From an uncultured Ellagibacter sp. (GTDB lineage: Bacteria; Actinomycetota; Coriobacteriia; Coriobacteriales; Eggerthellaceae), in NCBI RefSeq assembly GCF_934643285.1, contig NZ_CAKUBT010000001.1, positions 248,001-312,000 of the forward strand: DNA of 64,000 nt. Reading direction: 5' to 3'. The notes beneath the pieces are model-generated. The model ran no database searches, had not been told where the DNA came from, and saw only the letters and a list, made by a program, of their open reading frames with translations. This document shows positions 38,069-46,988 of the stretch, piece by piece. The translations under genes and the position numbers were made by a program. Numbering within the stretch: position 1 is the first letter of the stretch; each line of letters opens with the position of its first letter.

Positions 38069-39298
38069 ATGTCGAAGGATTCCATACCCTATCTGACGAT
38101 CGACCCGGCAATCGAGGCAGAGATTCTCGCCGACCGCGCGGCGGGGCGAATGAGCCCCTACCGCTTTCGCGACGAGGACGTGGCCAGGCGCGAGCCGAAC
38201 CCGCACGACACAGCGACGATCGCACGGCCCGCGTTCGCGCGCGACATCGAGAAGATTGTGAACATGCCTGCCTATAACCGGTATGCGGGCAAGACGCAGG
38301 TGTTCTCCTTCGTCGAGAACGACGACATCTGCCGCCGCGGCCTGCACGTGCAGCTGGTGAGCCGCGTCGCACGGGGAATCGGGCGGCTACTCGGGCTGAA
38401 CTGCGACCTCATCGAGGCCATCGCGCTCGGGCACGATTTGGGGCACACGCCGTTCGGGCATGCGGGCGAGCGGTTCTTGTCCCGCTGCTACCACGAGCGC
38501 ACCGATCGCTATTTCAACCACAACGTCCATTCCGTGCGCGTGCTCGACCAGCTCTATCGCCGCAACGTGAGCCTGCAAACGCTCGACGGTGTGCTCTGCC
38601 ACAACGGCGAGTTCGCCCAGCAGGAGCTCAAGCGCGGGGATGTGGGAACGTTCGAGGCGCTCGACGCGCTTGTCGAGGAGTGCACAGCCGACGAGCAGGT
38701 CATCTCCACGCTGCGCCCCTCGACGCTCGAGGGCTGCGTCGTGCGCGTGGCCGACATGATCGCATATGTGGGCAAGGACCGCCAAGACGCGATGGACATG
38801 GGCGCGCTCGCCTCGCTCGACGAGTTCGAGTCAACGGTGATGGGCAAGGCGAACGCGCAGATCATCAACAACCTCACCGCCGACATCGTGAACGAAAGCT
38901 ACGGCAAGGATCGCATCGCCATGAGCGAGGCGATGTTTAACGACCTCAAGCGCGCGAAACGGCAAAACTACGAGATCATCTACAACAAGGAGGGCCTCGC
39001 CGCAAGCGACGGCATCACCGTCGGGGAGATGTTCGAGGAGGTCTACGAGAAGCTTCTCGGCGATTTGACCAAAGGGCGCGAGGAGTCCGCGATATTCAGG
39101 CACCATATCGATTATCTCGCGAGGAAGTCGCGCTCGATCACGCGCGAGCGCTACGTGGGCTCAACGGAGCCGAACCAGATTGTGGTCGACTACATCGCTT
39201 CCATGACGGACAGCTACTTCATGGCGCTCTACGCGCACCTGTTTCCCGAGCGGGCAACCCGGGTTCAGCTGCGCGGCTATTGCGCCGACCTGCGCTAA
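38069..39298 (+). CDS. dgt: Deoxyguanosinetriphosphate triphosphohydrolase-like protein
   Basis: HD-domain enzyme that hydrolyses dNTPs to nucleoside and triphosphate. The metal-binding core is ALGHDLGHTPFGHAGE, with the flanking His/Asp blocks (HNVHSVRVLD, ADMIAYVGKD). The 409-residue form starts at ATG 38069 after AGAAGGAAGG; a longer frame upstream has no RBS and a composition unlike a protein. Divergent from the membrane gene and convergent with rnhA, overlapping its 3' end by four bases. Confidence 0.92.
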   Translation: MSKDSIPYLTIDPAIEAEILADRAAGRMSPYRFRDEDVARREPNPHDTATIARPAFARDIEKIVNMPAYNRYAGKTQVFSFVENDDICRRGLHVQLVSRVARGIGRLLGLNCDLIEAIALGHDLGHTPFGHAGERFLSRCYHERTDRYFNHNVHSVRVLDQLYRRNVSLQTLDGVLCHNGEFAQQELKRGDVGTFEALDALVEECTADEQVISTLRPSTLEGCVVRVADMIAYVGKDRQDAMDMGALASLDEFESTVMGKANAQIINNLTADIVNESYGKDRIAMSEAMFNDLKRAKRQNYEIIYNKEGLAASDGITVGEMFEEVYEKLLGDLTKGREESAIFRHHIDYLARKSRSITRERYVGSTEPNQIVVDYIASMTDSYFMALYAHLFPERATRVQLRGYCADLR

Positions 39299-39771
39299 CC
39301 GGTAAAACCGGTATCTTCGAGAAGGTTGGCGCCGTCGGCTGCGGCGGTCGCAAGCGCATCGCAGCGCTCGTTTTCGGGATGGCCCGCATGACCCTTCACC
39401 CACACGAAGGTCACGTCGTGCGGCTTTTTCGCCTCGAGCAGGCGCTTCCAGAGGTCGGAGTTTTTGACGGGCTCCTTCTTCGCGTTCTTCCAACCGCGTT
39501 TAAGCCAGCCCTCGACCCAATGCTGGTTGAAGGCGTTCACCACATACTGCGAGTCCGAATGGACCTCGACGGTGCACGGGCGCTTGAGCGCCTCGAGCGC
39601 GACGATCACCCCGAGCAGCTCCATGCGGTTGTTCGTCGTGGTGGCATACCCCTGCGAGAGCTCGCGCTCGTGCAGCTTGCCCGCCGAGTCGACGAACTGC
39701 AGCACCGCGCCATAGCCGCCGGGGCCGGGGTTTCCACGCGAAGAGCCGTCGGTGTAGATCGTGACTTTCAT
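39295..39771 (-). CDS. rnhA: Ribonuclease HI
   Basis: Cuts RNA in RNA-DNA hybrids. The 158 residues contain the catalytic carboxylates in YTDGSSRGNPGPGGYG, NNRMELLG and SDSQYV, and the His loop KGHAGHPENERCD. The ATG at 39771 follows AAGGACGG. Its stop overlaps the end of dgt. Confidence 0.95.
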   Translation of the reverse strand: MKVTIYTDGSSRGNPGPGGYGAVLQFVDSAGKLHERELSQGYATTTNNRMELLGVIVALEALKRPCTVEVHSDSQYVVNAFNQHWVEGWLKRGWKNAKKEPVKNSDLWKRLLEAKKPHDVTFVWVKGHAGHPENERCDALATAAADGANLLEDTGFTG

Positions 39772-39791
39772 GCCGTCCTTTCGTCGTAAGC

Positions 39792-39829
39792 AAAACGAGG
39801 GCGGGGCCCTTTGCGGGTTCCCGCCCTCG
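39792..39829 (-). terminator. P-type ATPase terminator
   Basis: CGAGGGCGGG/CCCGCCCTCG forms a 10-bp perfect stem, followed on the minus strand by TTTTGCTT. Confidence 0.9.
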
Positions 39830-39879
39830 TCTACGATACCCGAGCCATCTCGCGATGGGAAGGGCACAAAGCCGAAGCT

Positions 39880-41961
39880 CTAGAGATTGTACGCACGCGA
39901 GCTGTGCATGCTGAGCGCGATCGTCGATGCGTTGTGCAGAAGCGACGAGGTCTGCGGCGTGATGATACCGCCGATGCCGAGCGCTAAGAGCGCCGAATTG
40001 AAGGCGATGGTCTGCGCAAACGAGGTGTCCATGCGGCCCATGAGGCCACGCGAGAGGATGCGCATCTGGACGAGCGAATGCAGTTCGCCCTCCGAGAGCG
40101 TGATGTCGGCGACCTCCTTGGCGATTGCGGTGCCCTGCCCCATGGCAACGCCGACCGTGGCCGCGGAAAGCGCAGGGGAATCGTTCACCCCGTCGCCCAC
40201 CATGACCACCTTGCAGCCCTCGTTTTTCAGCTGTTCCACGAACCCGTGCTTGTCCTCGGGAAGCAGATCGGCGCGGAATTCGGTGATACCCGCAGCCTGT
40301 GCGACGCGGGCGGCAGTCTTCTCGTTGTCGCCCGTCAACATGATGATTCGCTCGAAGCCGAGGTCGCGCAAGCTCCCAATCGCCTCCGAGACACCCGCCT
40401 TCAAGGGGTCGTCGATGCCGATGACGCCCACGAGCACACCGTCGACGGCGAGGTAGAGCGTCGAGAGATCGCTCGCCTCGGCGTCGATTTTGCGCTGATC
40501 CTCGTCGGCGACGACGACCTTCTCGTCCTCGACGACGAAGTGCCTCGACCCGATGACCGCCCGCTTGCCGTCGATCGAGCTCGCGATGCCGTGCGCCACG
40601 ATGTACTCCACGGCGGCATGGCGCTCGCGATGTTTGAGGTTCTTCTCGGCTGCGGCGCGAACAACGGCGCGCGCGACGGGATGCGGGAAGTGCTCTTCCA
40701 GGCACGCCGCGAAGCGAAGGACCTGGGTCCGATTCCATCCGTCGAGCGCGATAACGCATTTCACCTGGGGTTGCGCCTCGGTAAGCGTGCCGGTCTTGTC
40801 GAAGACGATCGTGTCGGCCTGGGCGAATGCCTCGAAATGCTTCGATCCCTTCACCGTGAAGCCCGCCTTGGCGGCCTGGCTCATGGCGGACAAAACTGAG
40901 ATTGACCCCGTGAGCTTGAGCGCGCACGAATAATCGACCATGAGTGCAGCTGAGGTTTTCACGAGGCTGCGCGTGGTAAGGGCGACGACGCCCGCGAGCA
41001 GGAAGTTCCACGGCACGATGCGGTCGGCCAAGCGCTCGCGCTTCGTCTGGACATCGGCTTTCATGCTTTGGGACAGCTCGACCAGCGAGACGATGGAACG
41101 AAGCTTCGTCTCGCCCGTCGCTGCCTTGACGCGGACGAAGATCTCGCCGTCTTCGCACGCGGTACCCGCGAAAACGTCGTCTCCCACCGTGCGCTCGACA
41201 GCAAGCGGCTCACCGGTCAGGGTCGACTGGTTCACCATGGCCACACCACGCTCGACCACACCGTCGACGCTTACCGGCATGCCGGTGCGCACGGCGATCA
41301 GGTCGCCCGCCTTCAGGTTGGCGGTGGGGACGGTCATTTCCTGGTCGCCGCAGACGAGCTGCGCATTCTCCGGCGCGCCGAGCAAGGAGTAAATCAGCTG
41401 GTTCTCCGAGCGCGCACGCGTGTAGTCTTCTAACGTCTCGCCCAAATCGAGCAAGAACATCGTTGACGACGCCGTCGCGAAGTCGCCCATCACGAATGAA
41501 ATCCCGATGGCCGCCGCATCGAGAACGGGAACATCGAGTCGCGCATGGAGAAGCGAGTTCACGGCAGCCTTCAGGAAGAGGCGATAATGCCAGATCGTAT
41601 GAATGGCGCGCAAGGGCGCAGGAAGGAACCATTTCCGTGCGAAGTGGGATCCGACGAGCAGCGCGATGTCCATCAGCAGGGAATGCGTCCTGACCGAAAG
41701 CGCCGTCGGGCACGCGAGCTTCGCCTTCTCGATGGACTTCGCGTCGACGGCGTCCATCGCGGAAAGGACGGCAGCGCGCGCTTCATCTCCACCTGCAAAA
41801 GTGACCGAGAGCGACCCGATGCGCGGATAGACGTTGACTGACGTCACGCAGGGGCATGCCGCCATGAGCGACTCGAGCGCATCGACGTCCGCTTCGGGCA
41901 CGCGACCGTAGAGCCGAACGCGAATCCGCCCGGGTATCTCATGCTCTATCGTATATTTCAT
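39880..41961 (-). CDS. Heavy-metal P1B-type ATPase lacking the CPC motif
   Basis: ATP-driven metal exporter or transporter in the inner membrane. The 693 residues have phosphorylation site DKTGT at 388-392, TGE at 250 region, GDGVNDSPALS near the C-terminus and an N-terminal HMA-like region without the usual CxxC. The TM6 motif, which is CPC or SPC in most P1B pumps, reads DYSCALK (Cys346), so metal choice differs from copper or zinc pumps. The HP motif EHFPHPVARAV is present. A small DUF6110-like protein is encoded 13 bases upstream. Confidence 0.9.
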   Translation of the reverse strand: MKYTIEHEIPGRIRVRLYGRVPEADVDALESLMAACPCVTSVNVYPRIGSLSVTFAGGDEARAAVLSAMDAVDAKSIEKAKLACPTALSVRTHSLLMDIALLVGSHFARKWFLPAPLRAIHTIWHYRLFLKAAVNSLLHARLDVPVLDAAAIGISFVMGDFATASSTMFLLDLGETLEDYTRARSENQLIYSLLGAPENAQLVCGDQEMTVPTANLKAGDLIAVRTGMPVSVDGVVERGVAMVNQSTLTGEPLAVERTVGDDVFAGTACEDGEIFVRVKAATGETKLRSIVSLVELSQSMKADVQTKRERLADRIVPWNFLLAGVVALTTRSLVKTSAALMVDYSCALKLTGSISVLSAMSQAAKAGFTVKGSKHFEAFAQADTIVFDKTGTLTEAQPQVKCVIALDGWNRTQVLRFAACLEEHFPHPVARAVVRAAAEKNLKHRERHAAVEYIVAHGIASSIDGKRAVIGSRHFVVEDEKVVVADEDQRKIDAEASDLSTLYLAVDGVLVGVIGIDDPLKAGVSEAIGSLRDLGFERIIMLTGDNEKTAARVAQAAGITEFRADLLPEDKHGFVEQLKNEGCKVVMVGDGVNDSPALSAATVGVAMGQGTAIAKEVADITLSEGELHSLVQMRILSRGLMGRMDTSFAQTIAFNSALLALGIGGIITPQTSSLLHNASTIALSMHSSRAYNL

Positions 41962-41973
41962 CGAGCGGCTTCT

Positions 41974-42228
41974 TTACTGCTCGTCCTTGGCGGCTTCAGC
42001 CTTCTCGGATTCGGCGAGGTTAATGTAGTTCGCCTCGGCAACGATGTCGTCGACCTGGGCCTTCGCCTCTTCGACGATGTTCTGATAGCCTTGCTTCACC
42101 TGCAGGCCTTTAGCGACGCCCTGCACGTAGCACTTCCTGGCAGTCTTGGAGGTGAGTGCCTTCACGCCGACCGTGCCGGCAAGAAAGCCAGCGCCAACGA
42201 GCAGGGAGTTGAACGTCTTCTTCTTCAT
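41974..42228 (-). CDS. DUF6110-like small protein
   Basis: The 84 residues begin with a basic N-terminus and one hydrophobic stretch (FNSLLVGAGFLAGTVGVKAL), then a helical, acidic tail. Small proteins of this kind sit beside P-type ATPases lacking CPC in related anaerobes; its molecular role is unknown, perhaps a chaperone or regulator of the pump. The ATG at 42228 follows AAAGGATTCC. It is almost certainly cotranscribed with the ATPase gene. Confidence 0.8.
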   Translation of the reverse strand: MKKKTFNSLLVGAGFLAGTVGVKALTSKTARKCYVQGVAKGLQVKQGYQNIVEEAKAQVDDIVAEANYINLAESEKAEAAKDEQ

Positions 42229-42334
42229 GATGGAATCCTTTCTGGTTTTGGGTTGCTGCATAGTTCGCCCAAGATAACAAGCAAAAAGAATTGTAAACTG
42301 CGTGTAACAAAGAATGACAAGAATTCACAAAAAG

Positions 42335-43822
42335 TTAACTATGGCTTTCCGCAAAGTCGATAAGCTCTTGGCGGTTGTGGACCCCGCATTTGGCATAGAT
42401 GCGGCGCAAATGCGTGTCAACCGTGCTTTTCGAGATGCAAAGCTCACTCGCGATGCGCTCGCCAGTGCGGCCTTTGAGGGCAAGGGGCAAGACCTCAGCC
42501 TCGCGGGGGGAAAGCCCAGCCTGCTTGCTGATCTTGCGGCACGTGGCGTCGAAGCGGTCGAGGGTGATGGCGACTTGGGAGAGCGCCGAGAAGTCGCGCT
42601 CGGTAAACAGGTAGAGATAGGCTATCAAGGCACACAATCCGGCAAGGGCGCACATGAGATGGGAGGCCGCGCTTCCGAAAAACGCGACGTCGAAGAAGTT
42701 ACCGACGACAAGCCCCATGAACTCGCCGAGAAAAAGCGCGGCGAAGCCCCGACCGAACGTGACCGCGGCGTCTCCCCCGTCGATTTTGCCCATGACGAGG
42801 AAGAGCGAAACCAAAACGACGATGAGCGAGAGAAAACCCGACATGGCGACGGCCTCACCGGGCACGCCGATGTCGCCGAGGACCTCCACGAAAAGGAAGC
42901 CGCCCATGAGCAAAAGCACCGAGAGCCGATAGGTGCCGCCAAGCGGGCCTGCGTCGCTGCCCTGGACGAAGGCGACGCCGCGCGAGATAACGGCGAGCAT
43001 TCCGCCTTCTGGGCGGGGCGCGTCCTTCAAGGCGGGCTTGGCCCCCTCGCCTCCAAAGAGCTGCAGAGCAGCAAGGCAGAACAGGATGAAGAGCACAAGC
43101 GTAACGGGAAGCGTCGGCGTCGCGTCCATTCCAGGGTCGGATCCGTACGTCTGCATGATGCCCGTGGCCAGGCCGAAGAGCAGCGTTCCCAGAAGAAGGC
43201 GCCTCGTGAAGCGGTTCTTCTTCGGCGCACCAGACTTAATAGACGCATCTTTAGGTTTGGACGGAGAGGTGCCGATTCGCTGCATCGCGAGCAGAAACGC
43301 GAGGGACAAAAGAGGCAAGACGTCGATAAGGAGCTCAGCTTCAGGGGGAAGGGCCTCCGAGCCCAAGAGAAAGCAGACAGCGGCGCCGAGCGCAGACCCG
43401 ATAAGGGCGCAGGGCACGGACTGCTCGATTTCGAAACCTCCGAGCGCACGGCCCCAGGCGGCGAATACGATGCCGCACGGAGCACCCACAAGCAGACCTT
43501 CGAGGGCAAGAAGCGTTCCATCGTGGGTGCCGAGCAGCTGCTCGGTGAGCGAGCCCGCCACCATGAGCAGCGAGCTGACGATGACGACGGGGGCAGAAGT
43601 CAGGCGCGCGCGGGCCGAATTCGGCGCAAAAGTGCAAGCGACGAGCGTGCAGACCATGAACAGCAGGGGAAACAGGAGCTCTCCGCGCTCCAGTTCGAGA
43701 TTCCCAAGGGAGAAAGAGCAGTTAGATCCCATATAGAGAAGCGAGATGACGCAGGCCTGGAAGGATGCGAAGCCCAGAATGGCAAAACGAGCGCGCCTCG
43801 CGTCGCTTGAACCTTGGATCAC
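42335..43822 (-). CDS. Polytopic membrane protein with LuxR-type HTH
   Basis: Transcriptional regulator of 495 residues. About 420 residues contain roughly 11-12 hydrophobic segments. The C-terminus is a LuxR/GerE helix-turn-helix (LSPREAEVLPLALKGRTGERIASELC, STVDTHLRRIYAKCGVHNRQEL). This architecture is abundant in Eggerthellaceae, where the membrane part presumably senses a ligand or a transporter state. It starts with GTG after AAGGGAAG. Its target is unknown; the metal pump genes lie directly downstream. Confidence 0.92.
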   Translation of the reverse strand: MIQGSSDARRARFAILGFASFQACVISLLYMGSNCSFSLGNLELERGELLFPLLFMVCTLVACTFAPNSARARLTSAPVVIVSSLLMVAGSLTEQLLGTHDGTLLALEGLLVGAPCGIVFAAWGRALGGFEIEQSVPCALIGSALGAAVCFLLGSEALPPEAELLIDVLPLLSLAFLLAMQRIGTSPSKPKDASIKSGAPKKNRFTRRLLLGTLLFGLATGIMQTYGSDPGMDATPTLPVTLVLFILFCLAALQLFGGEGAKPALKDAPRPEGGMLAVISRGVAFVQGSDAGPLGGTYRLSVLLLMGGFLFVEVLGDIGVPGEAVAMSGFLSLIVVLVSLFLVMGKIDGGDAAVTFGRGFAALFLGEFMGLVVGNFFDVAFFGSAASHLMCALAGLCALIAYLYLFTERDFSALSQVAITLDRFDATCRKISKQAGLSPREAEVLPLALKGRTGERIASELCISKSTVDTHLRRIYAKCGVHNRQELIDFAESHS

Positions 43823-43901
43823 ACTAACTTCCCTTCGGTCGAACGGCCATCTTTTCGGACACTATTGTAAAGCACGGAGCCTCGATAATACCCCGCCGTG
43901 A

Positions 43902-43937
43902 AATCAAAAAGGGCGCATAGCGGATGTCCATGCGCCC
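43902..43937 (-). terminator. tatA terminator
   Basis: On the minus strand GGGCGCAT and ATGCGCCC form an 8-bp stem followed by TTTTTGATTT, 30 bases after tatA. Confidence 0.92.
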
Positions 43938-43967
43938 AAGGGAAGGTTAGGTTCGTTGGGTGGTTCG

Positions 43968-44246
43968 CTATTCGGCAGCAGCGACCTTTTTCACCACACG
44001 CTTCTTCGTGGTCTTCGGTGCCTCCTGCTCTTCGGAGTCCGCCTCGGATTCCACGAGGTTCTCGGCGACCTCCGCCTCATCGCTCGCCTCTTCGGCCTTC
44101 TTGCCCGACCCGAGGCCCTCGCGCAGGCCCTTCACCGACTTGCCGATCGCGCTGCCGAGCTTCGGGAGGTTCTTCGGCCCGAAGATCAACAGGACGACGA
44201 CGAGGATGATAAGAAGTTCCGGGGTTCCCATACCGAGAATTTTCAT
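43968..44246 (-). CDS. tatA: Twin-arginine translocase subunit TatA
   Basis: Pore-forming subunit for export of folded proteins. The 92 residues have one N-terminal membrane helix (MGTPELLIILVVVLLIFG), the FGPKNLPKLG hinge and amphipathic helix, then a charged tail. The ATG at 44246 follows AAAAGGAG. A single tatA away from tatBC is usual in Actinobacteria. It would serve the Tat lipoprotein at the end of the window. Confidence 0.94.
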   Translation of the reverse strand: MKILGMGTPELLIILVVVLLIFGPKNLPKLGSAIGKSVKGLREGLGSGKKAEEASDEAEVAENLVESEADSEEQEAPKTTKKRVVKKVAAAE

Positions 44247-44354
44247 TGCGATGCTCCTTTTGCATTGCCTTGCCAACGTGTTGACACGACTATGCGACGG
44301 AAAAGGCCTCTTAGCCATCACGCAAACCCATGATTTTGCCGCATGACAAGAAAG

Positions 44355-44386
44355 TCCCTTTGTCATGTATTTGCATGACAAAGGGA
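44355..44386 (-). terminator. ribF terminator
   Basis: TCCCTTTGTCATG and CATGACAAAGGGA form a perfect 13-bp stem with a 6-base loop, followed on the minus strand by CTTTCTTG. Confidence 0.7.
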
Positions 44387-44422
44387 TTTATCGAGGTCAA
44401 ATAGGTAAATTCTAAAACTCTA

Positions 44423-45346
44423 TCAGAGATGCTCGCGAACCCATTCAATGTTCGACGTGATAGCAGCAATCAATTCGTCGACATCGTCGAAGGCACGCAT
44501 CGGACGCAGCCACGCGATGAACTCAAGCTCAATCTCGTGACCATAGATATCTCCGTCGAAGTCGATAAGATGCGCCTCGCAATTTGCGGTCGCCCGATCG
44601 GCGAACGTCGCCGCAACGCCCATGTTGACCGCGGCCTTATAGCGCTTTCCGTCGACGATGACGTACGCCGCATAGACACCGTCGCCGATGGAGCGAAGGT
44701 TATCGGGGATGCGGAGATTGGCAGTGCGGATACCCATCTGCGCCCCCTCGCCGCGACCGGACACGACCGTGCCGCACACCTTCCAAGGCCGACCGAGGAG
44801 CCTTGAAGCTTCTTCAGCGGCGCCCTCGGAAAGAAGACCCCTGATGCGAGTCGCACTCACCGGAGCGCCTTCGAGGCAGAGAAGCTCATGCGCAGAAACG
44901 TCGCACGCATGGCGCGAGCCCCACGCAGCGAGCGTCTCCTCGGTGCCCTTCGCGCGAGCCCCGAAGCGGAACCCGCAGCCGACGTGGATGCTCGCAGGCG
45001 CATGCTCCCCGAAGGTCCACGCAAGGAACTCCTCGGGCGGCAAGGACGCGAACTCGTGCGTGAATGGCAAAACTGCGACGTAGTCGACGCCCGACGCAGC
45101 TAGCGCTTGAATGCGATCCTCGTTGGTCATGAGCTTTTTCAGCTCGTTTGGGCGAAACATCTCATCGGGGTCGGTGTCGAAGGTGAGTGCGAACGAGGCG
45201 CTCCCCCGCTTCGCGGCATCCTCGATCACGCACGAGAGAAGCGCTTGGTGTCCTTTATGGACGCCATCGAACACACCGAATGCGCAGCACGCACCGTCGA
45301 ATCGATTTCGATCGAACGACGCGTCAACGTTAAATATCTCCGCCAC
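44423..45346 (-). CDS. ribF: Bifunctional riboflavin kinase / FAD synthetase
   Basis: Makes FMN and FAD. The N-terminal nucleotidyltransferase has GVFDGVHKGHQALL and SATRIRGLL; the C-terminal kinase has GEGAQMGIRTANLRIP. It is 307 residues. It starts at GTG 45346 inside the end of truB (17-base overlap) after GGAG. The truB-ribF pair is conserved. Confidence 0.95.
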   Translation of the reverse strand: MAEIFNVDASFDRNRFDGACCAFGVFDGVHKGHQALLSCVIEDAAKRGSASFALTFDTDPDEMFRPNELKKLMTNEDRIQALAASGVDYVAVLPFTHEFASLPPEEFLAWTFGEHAPASIHVGCGFRFGARAKGTEETLAAWGSRHACDVSAHELLCLEGAPVSATRIRGLLSEGAAEEASRLLGRPWKVCGTVVSGRGEGAQMGIRTANLRIPDNLRSIGDGVYAAYVIVDGKRYKAAVNMGVAATFADRATANCEAHLIDFDGDIYGHEIELEFIAWLRPMRAFDDVDELIAAITSNIEWVREHL

Positions 45347-46349
45347 GTCTCACTCCTGTCTGGAAAATGCAACATGCATTGTAGCGCTGCCGTTGCTCCT
45401 CGTAAGCATATATGCCCACAAGCTTGTTGTCGACGATTACCGCGATTCGCTCGCCATCTTCGGGCGCCATGCAGCTTTGGCGCACGCCCGCCGTACAGGC
45501 GCACAGCTCGCTCGCGGCACTTGCATGGCGGCGCTCGCAAAGCTCAACCGCGGATGCGGGCAGTTGATTGCCGTTCGCCACCAAACGCGCACCCGCCTCA
45601 TCGAGAAAGGCGAAGCGGAACCCGAGCAGCTTCACCGGGTCAAGCGAAGCATCGACGCCCATGCGCTCAAGCACGTCGAGGCTCACGCAGTCATCGAGCG
45701 TCAGAAGGCCCGCGCTCGTCCGTCGGAGCGCGGCCACATGGGCGGGGCAACCTATCGAGACGCCAATATCGCGAGCGAGCGCTCGAATATAGGTACCCTT
45801 CGAGACATGGAAATCGACATCCCAAAAGACAGGCACGTCCCTGTCACCAGGAACGATCGCAGCAAGCTTCGCCGAGTACACTTCTATATCGCGAGGCATC
45901 AACTCGATGATCCGCCCTTTTCGCGCGGCATCGCAGGCCTTCACGCCGCCAACTTTGACAGCGGAGTACGCAGGGGGGAGCTGCTTTTGGAGTCCGACGA
46001 AGCGCGCAAGCGTCTCGAGCGCAAACGATTCCTCGAAAGCGCCGCTCGGCACCGAGCCGAACTTGATGGGCTCGCCGTCGACATCGTCCGTGTCGGTGCC
46101 GACCCCGAAGGCTATTCGAACACGATAGTGCTTGTCATGCCCGACCATGTAATTGTCAAGCCTCGTCGCCGGCCCCACGCAAACGCAGAGCACCCCCGAC
46201 GCCAAAGGATCGAGCGTCCCTGTATGACCGACACGACGCTCCCCGAAGATACGGCGAACCCGATTGACAACGTCATGCGAGCTCATACCCGAGGGTTTGT
46301 CCACCCCCACGATGAGCGAAAGGCCCGATTGTCCCCTCTTAGCAGCCAC
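45330..46349 (-). CDS. truB: tRNA pseudouridine55 synthase
   Basis: Converts U55 of tRNA to pseudouridine. The catalytic Asp lies in GHTGTLDPLASGVL, with KGTYIRALARDIG in the second part. The 339-residue product starts at GTG after AAGGGA. It has a C-terminal extension rich in Cys. Confidence 0.94.
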   Translation of the reverse strand: MAAKRGQSGLSLIVGVDKPSGMSSHDVVNRVRRIFGERRVGHTGTLDPLASGVLCVCVGPATRLDNYMVGHDKHYRVRIAFGVGTDTDDVDGEPIKFGSVPSGAFEESFALETLARFVGLQKQLPPAYSAVKVGGVKACDAARKGRIIELMPRDIEVYSAKLAAIVPGDRDVPVFWDVDFHVSKGTYIRALARDIGVSIGCPAHVAALRRTSAGLLTLDDCVSLDVLERMGVDASLDPVKLLGFRFAFLDEAGARLVANGNQLPASAVELCERRHASAASELCACTAGVRQSCMAPEDGERIAVIVDNKLVGIYAYEEQRQRYNACCIFQTGVRRGGDI

Positions 46350-46371
46350 GAATATCCCTTCAATACAACAA

Positions 46372-46394
46372 GAAAGCGGGGTGATCCCGCTTTC
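46372..46394 (-). terminator. coaD terminator
   Basis: GAAAGCGGG and CCCGCTTTC form a 9-bp stem with a 5-base loop, followed on the minus strand by TTGTTGTATT. Its stem closely resembles that at 53231-53255. Confidence 0.6.
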
Positions 46395-46477
46395 CCACTT
46401 TTCACTTCATAACTCGAAAGCCCCTGATCGAAAGCACCCCAAAAGGAAGTACGATTCTGAACAAGAACTCAGATCGA

Positions 46478-46960
46478 TTAGTTCCCAAACTTCTCTCGGA
46501 GCGCACGCTCGACACAGGGCGGCACGAACTCTTTGATGTCGCCGCCCATGGAGGCGATTTCCCGCACCACCGACGAAGAGAGGTACATATGCTGCGGGGT
46601 CGACATGATGAAGAGCGTCTCCAGGTTGCGGTCGAGCTGGTAGTTTATCGCCGTCATCTGGAACTCGTACTCGAAGTCCGTGATTGCACGCAAACCCTTG
46701 ACGACCGCCGTCGCTCCGACCTCATGCGCGAAGTCGACGAGCAAACCGTCGAAGGGCACGACGCGAACATTGTCGAGTTCGCGGGTTGCCTCCTCCGCAA
46801 GCGCGACGCGTTCCTCAAGGGTGAACAGCGGTTTTTTCTTCACCGACTCGGCAACGGCAACAATGACTTCGTCGACAAGCTGCGACGCACGGGTGATGAC
46901 ATCGAGATGTCCCACCGTAATCGGGTCGAACGTACCCGGCGTCAATGCGCATTTCACCAT
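46478..46960 (-). CDS. coaD: Phosphopantetheine adenylyltransferase
   Basis: Penultimate step of CoA synthesis. The signature TPGTFDPITVGHLDVI and the C-terminal STPQHMYLSSSVVRE are intact in 160 residues. It lies 28 bases after nrnA. It sits between nrnA and truB, which are usually adjacent, so it may have been inserted into the translation operon. Confidence 0.95.
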   Translation of the reverse strand: MVKCALTPGTFDPITVGHLDVITRASQLVDEVIVAVAESVKKKPLFTLEERVALAEEATRELDNVRVVPFDGLLVDFAHEVGATAVVKGLRAITDFEYEFQMTAINYQLDRNLETLFIMSTPQHMYLSSSVVREIASMGGDIKEFVPPCVERALREKFGN

Positions 46961-46988
46961 AAAGCCTCATCCTCACTTTATAACGAGT

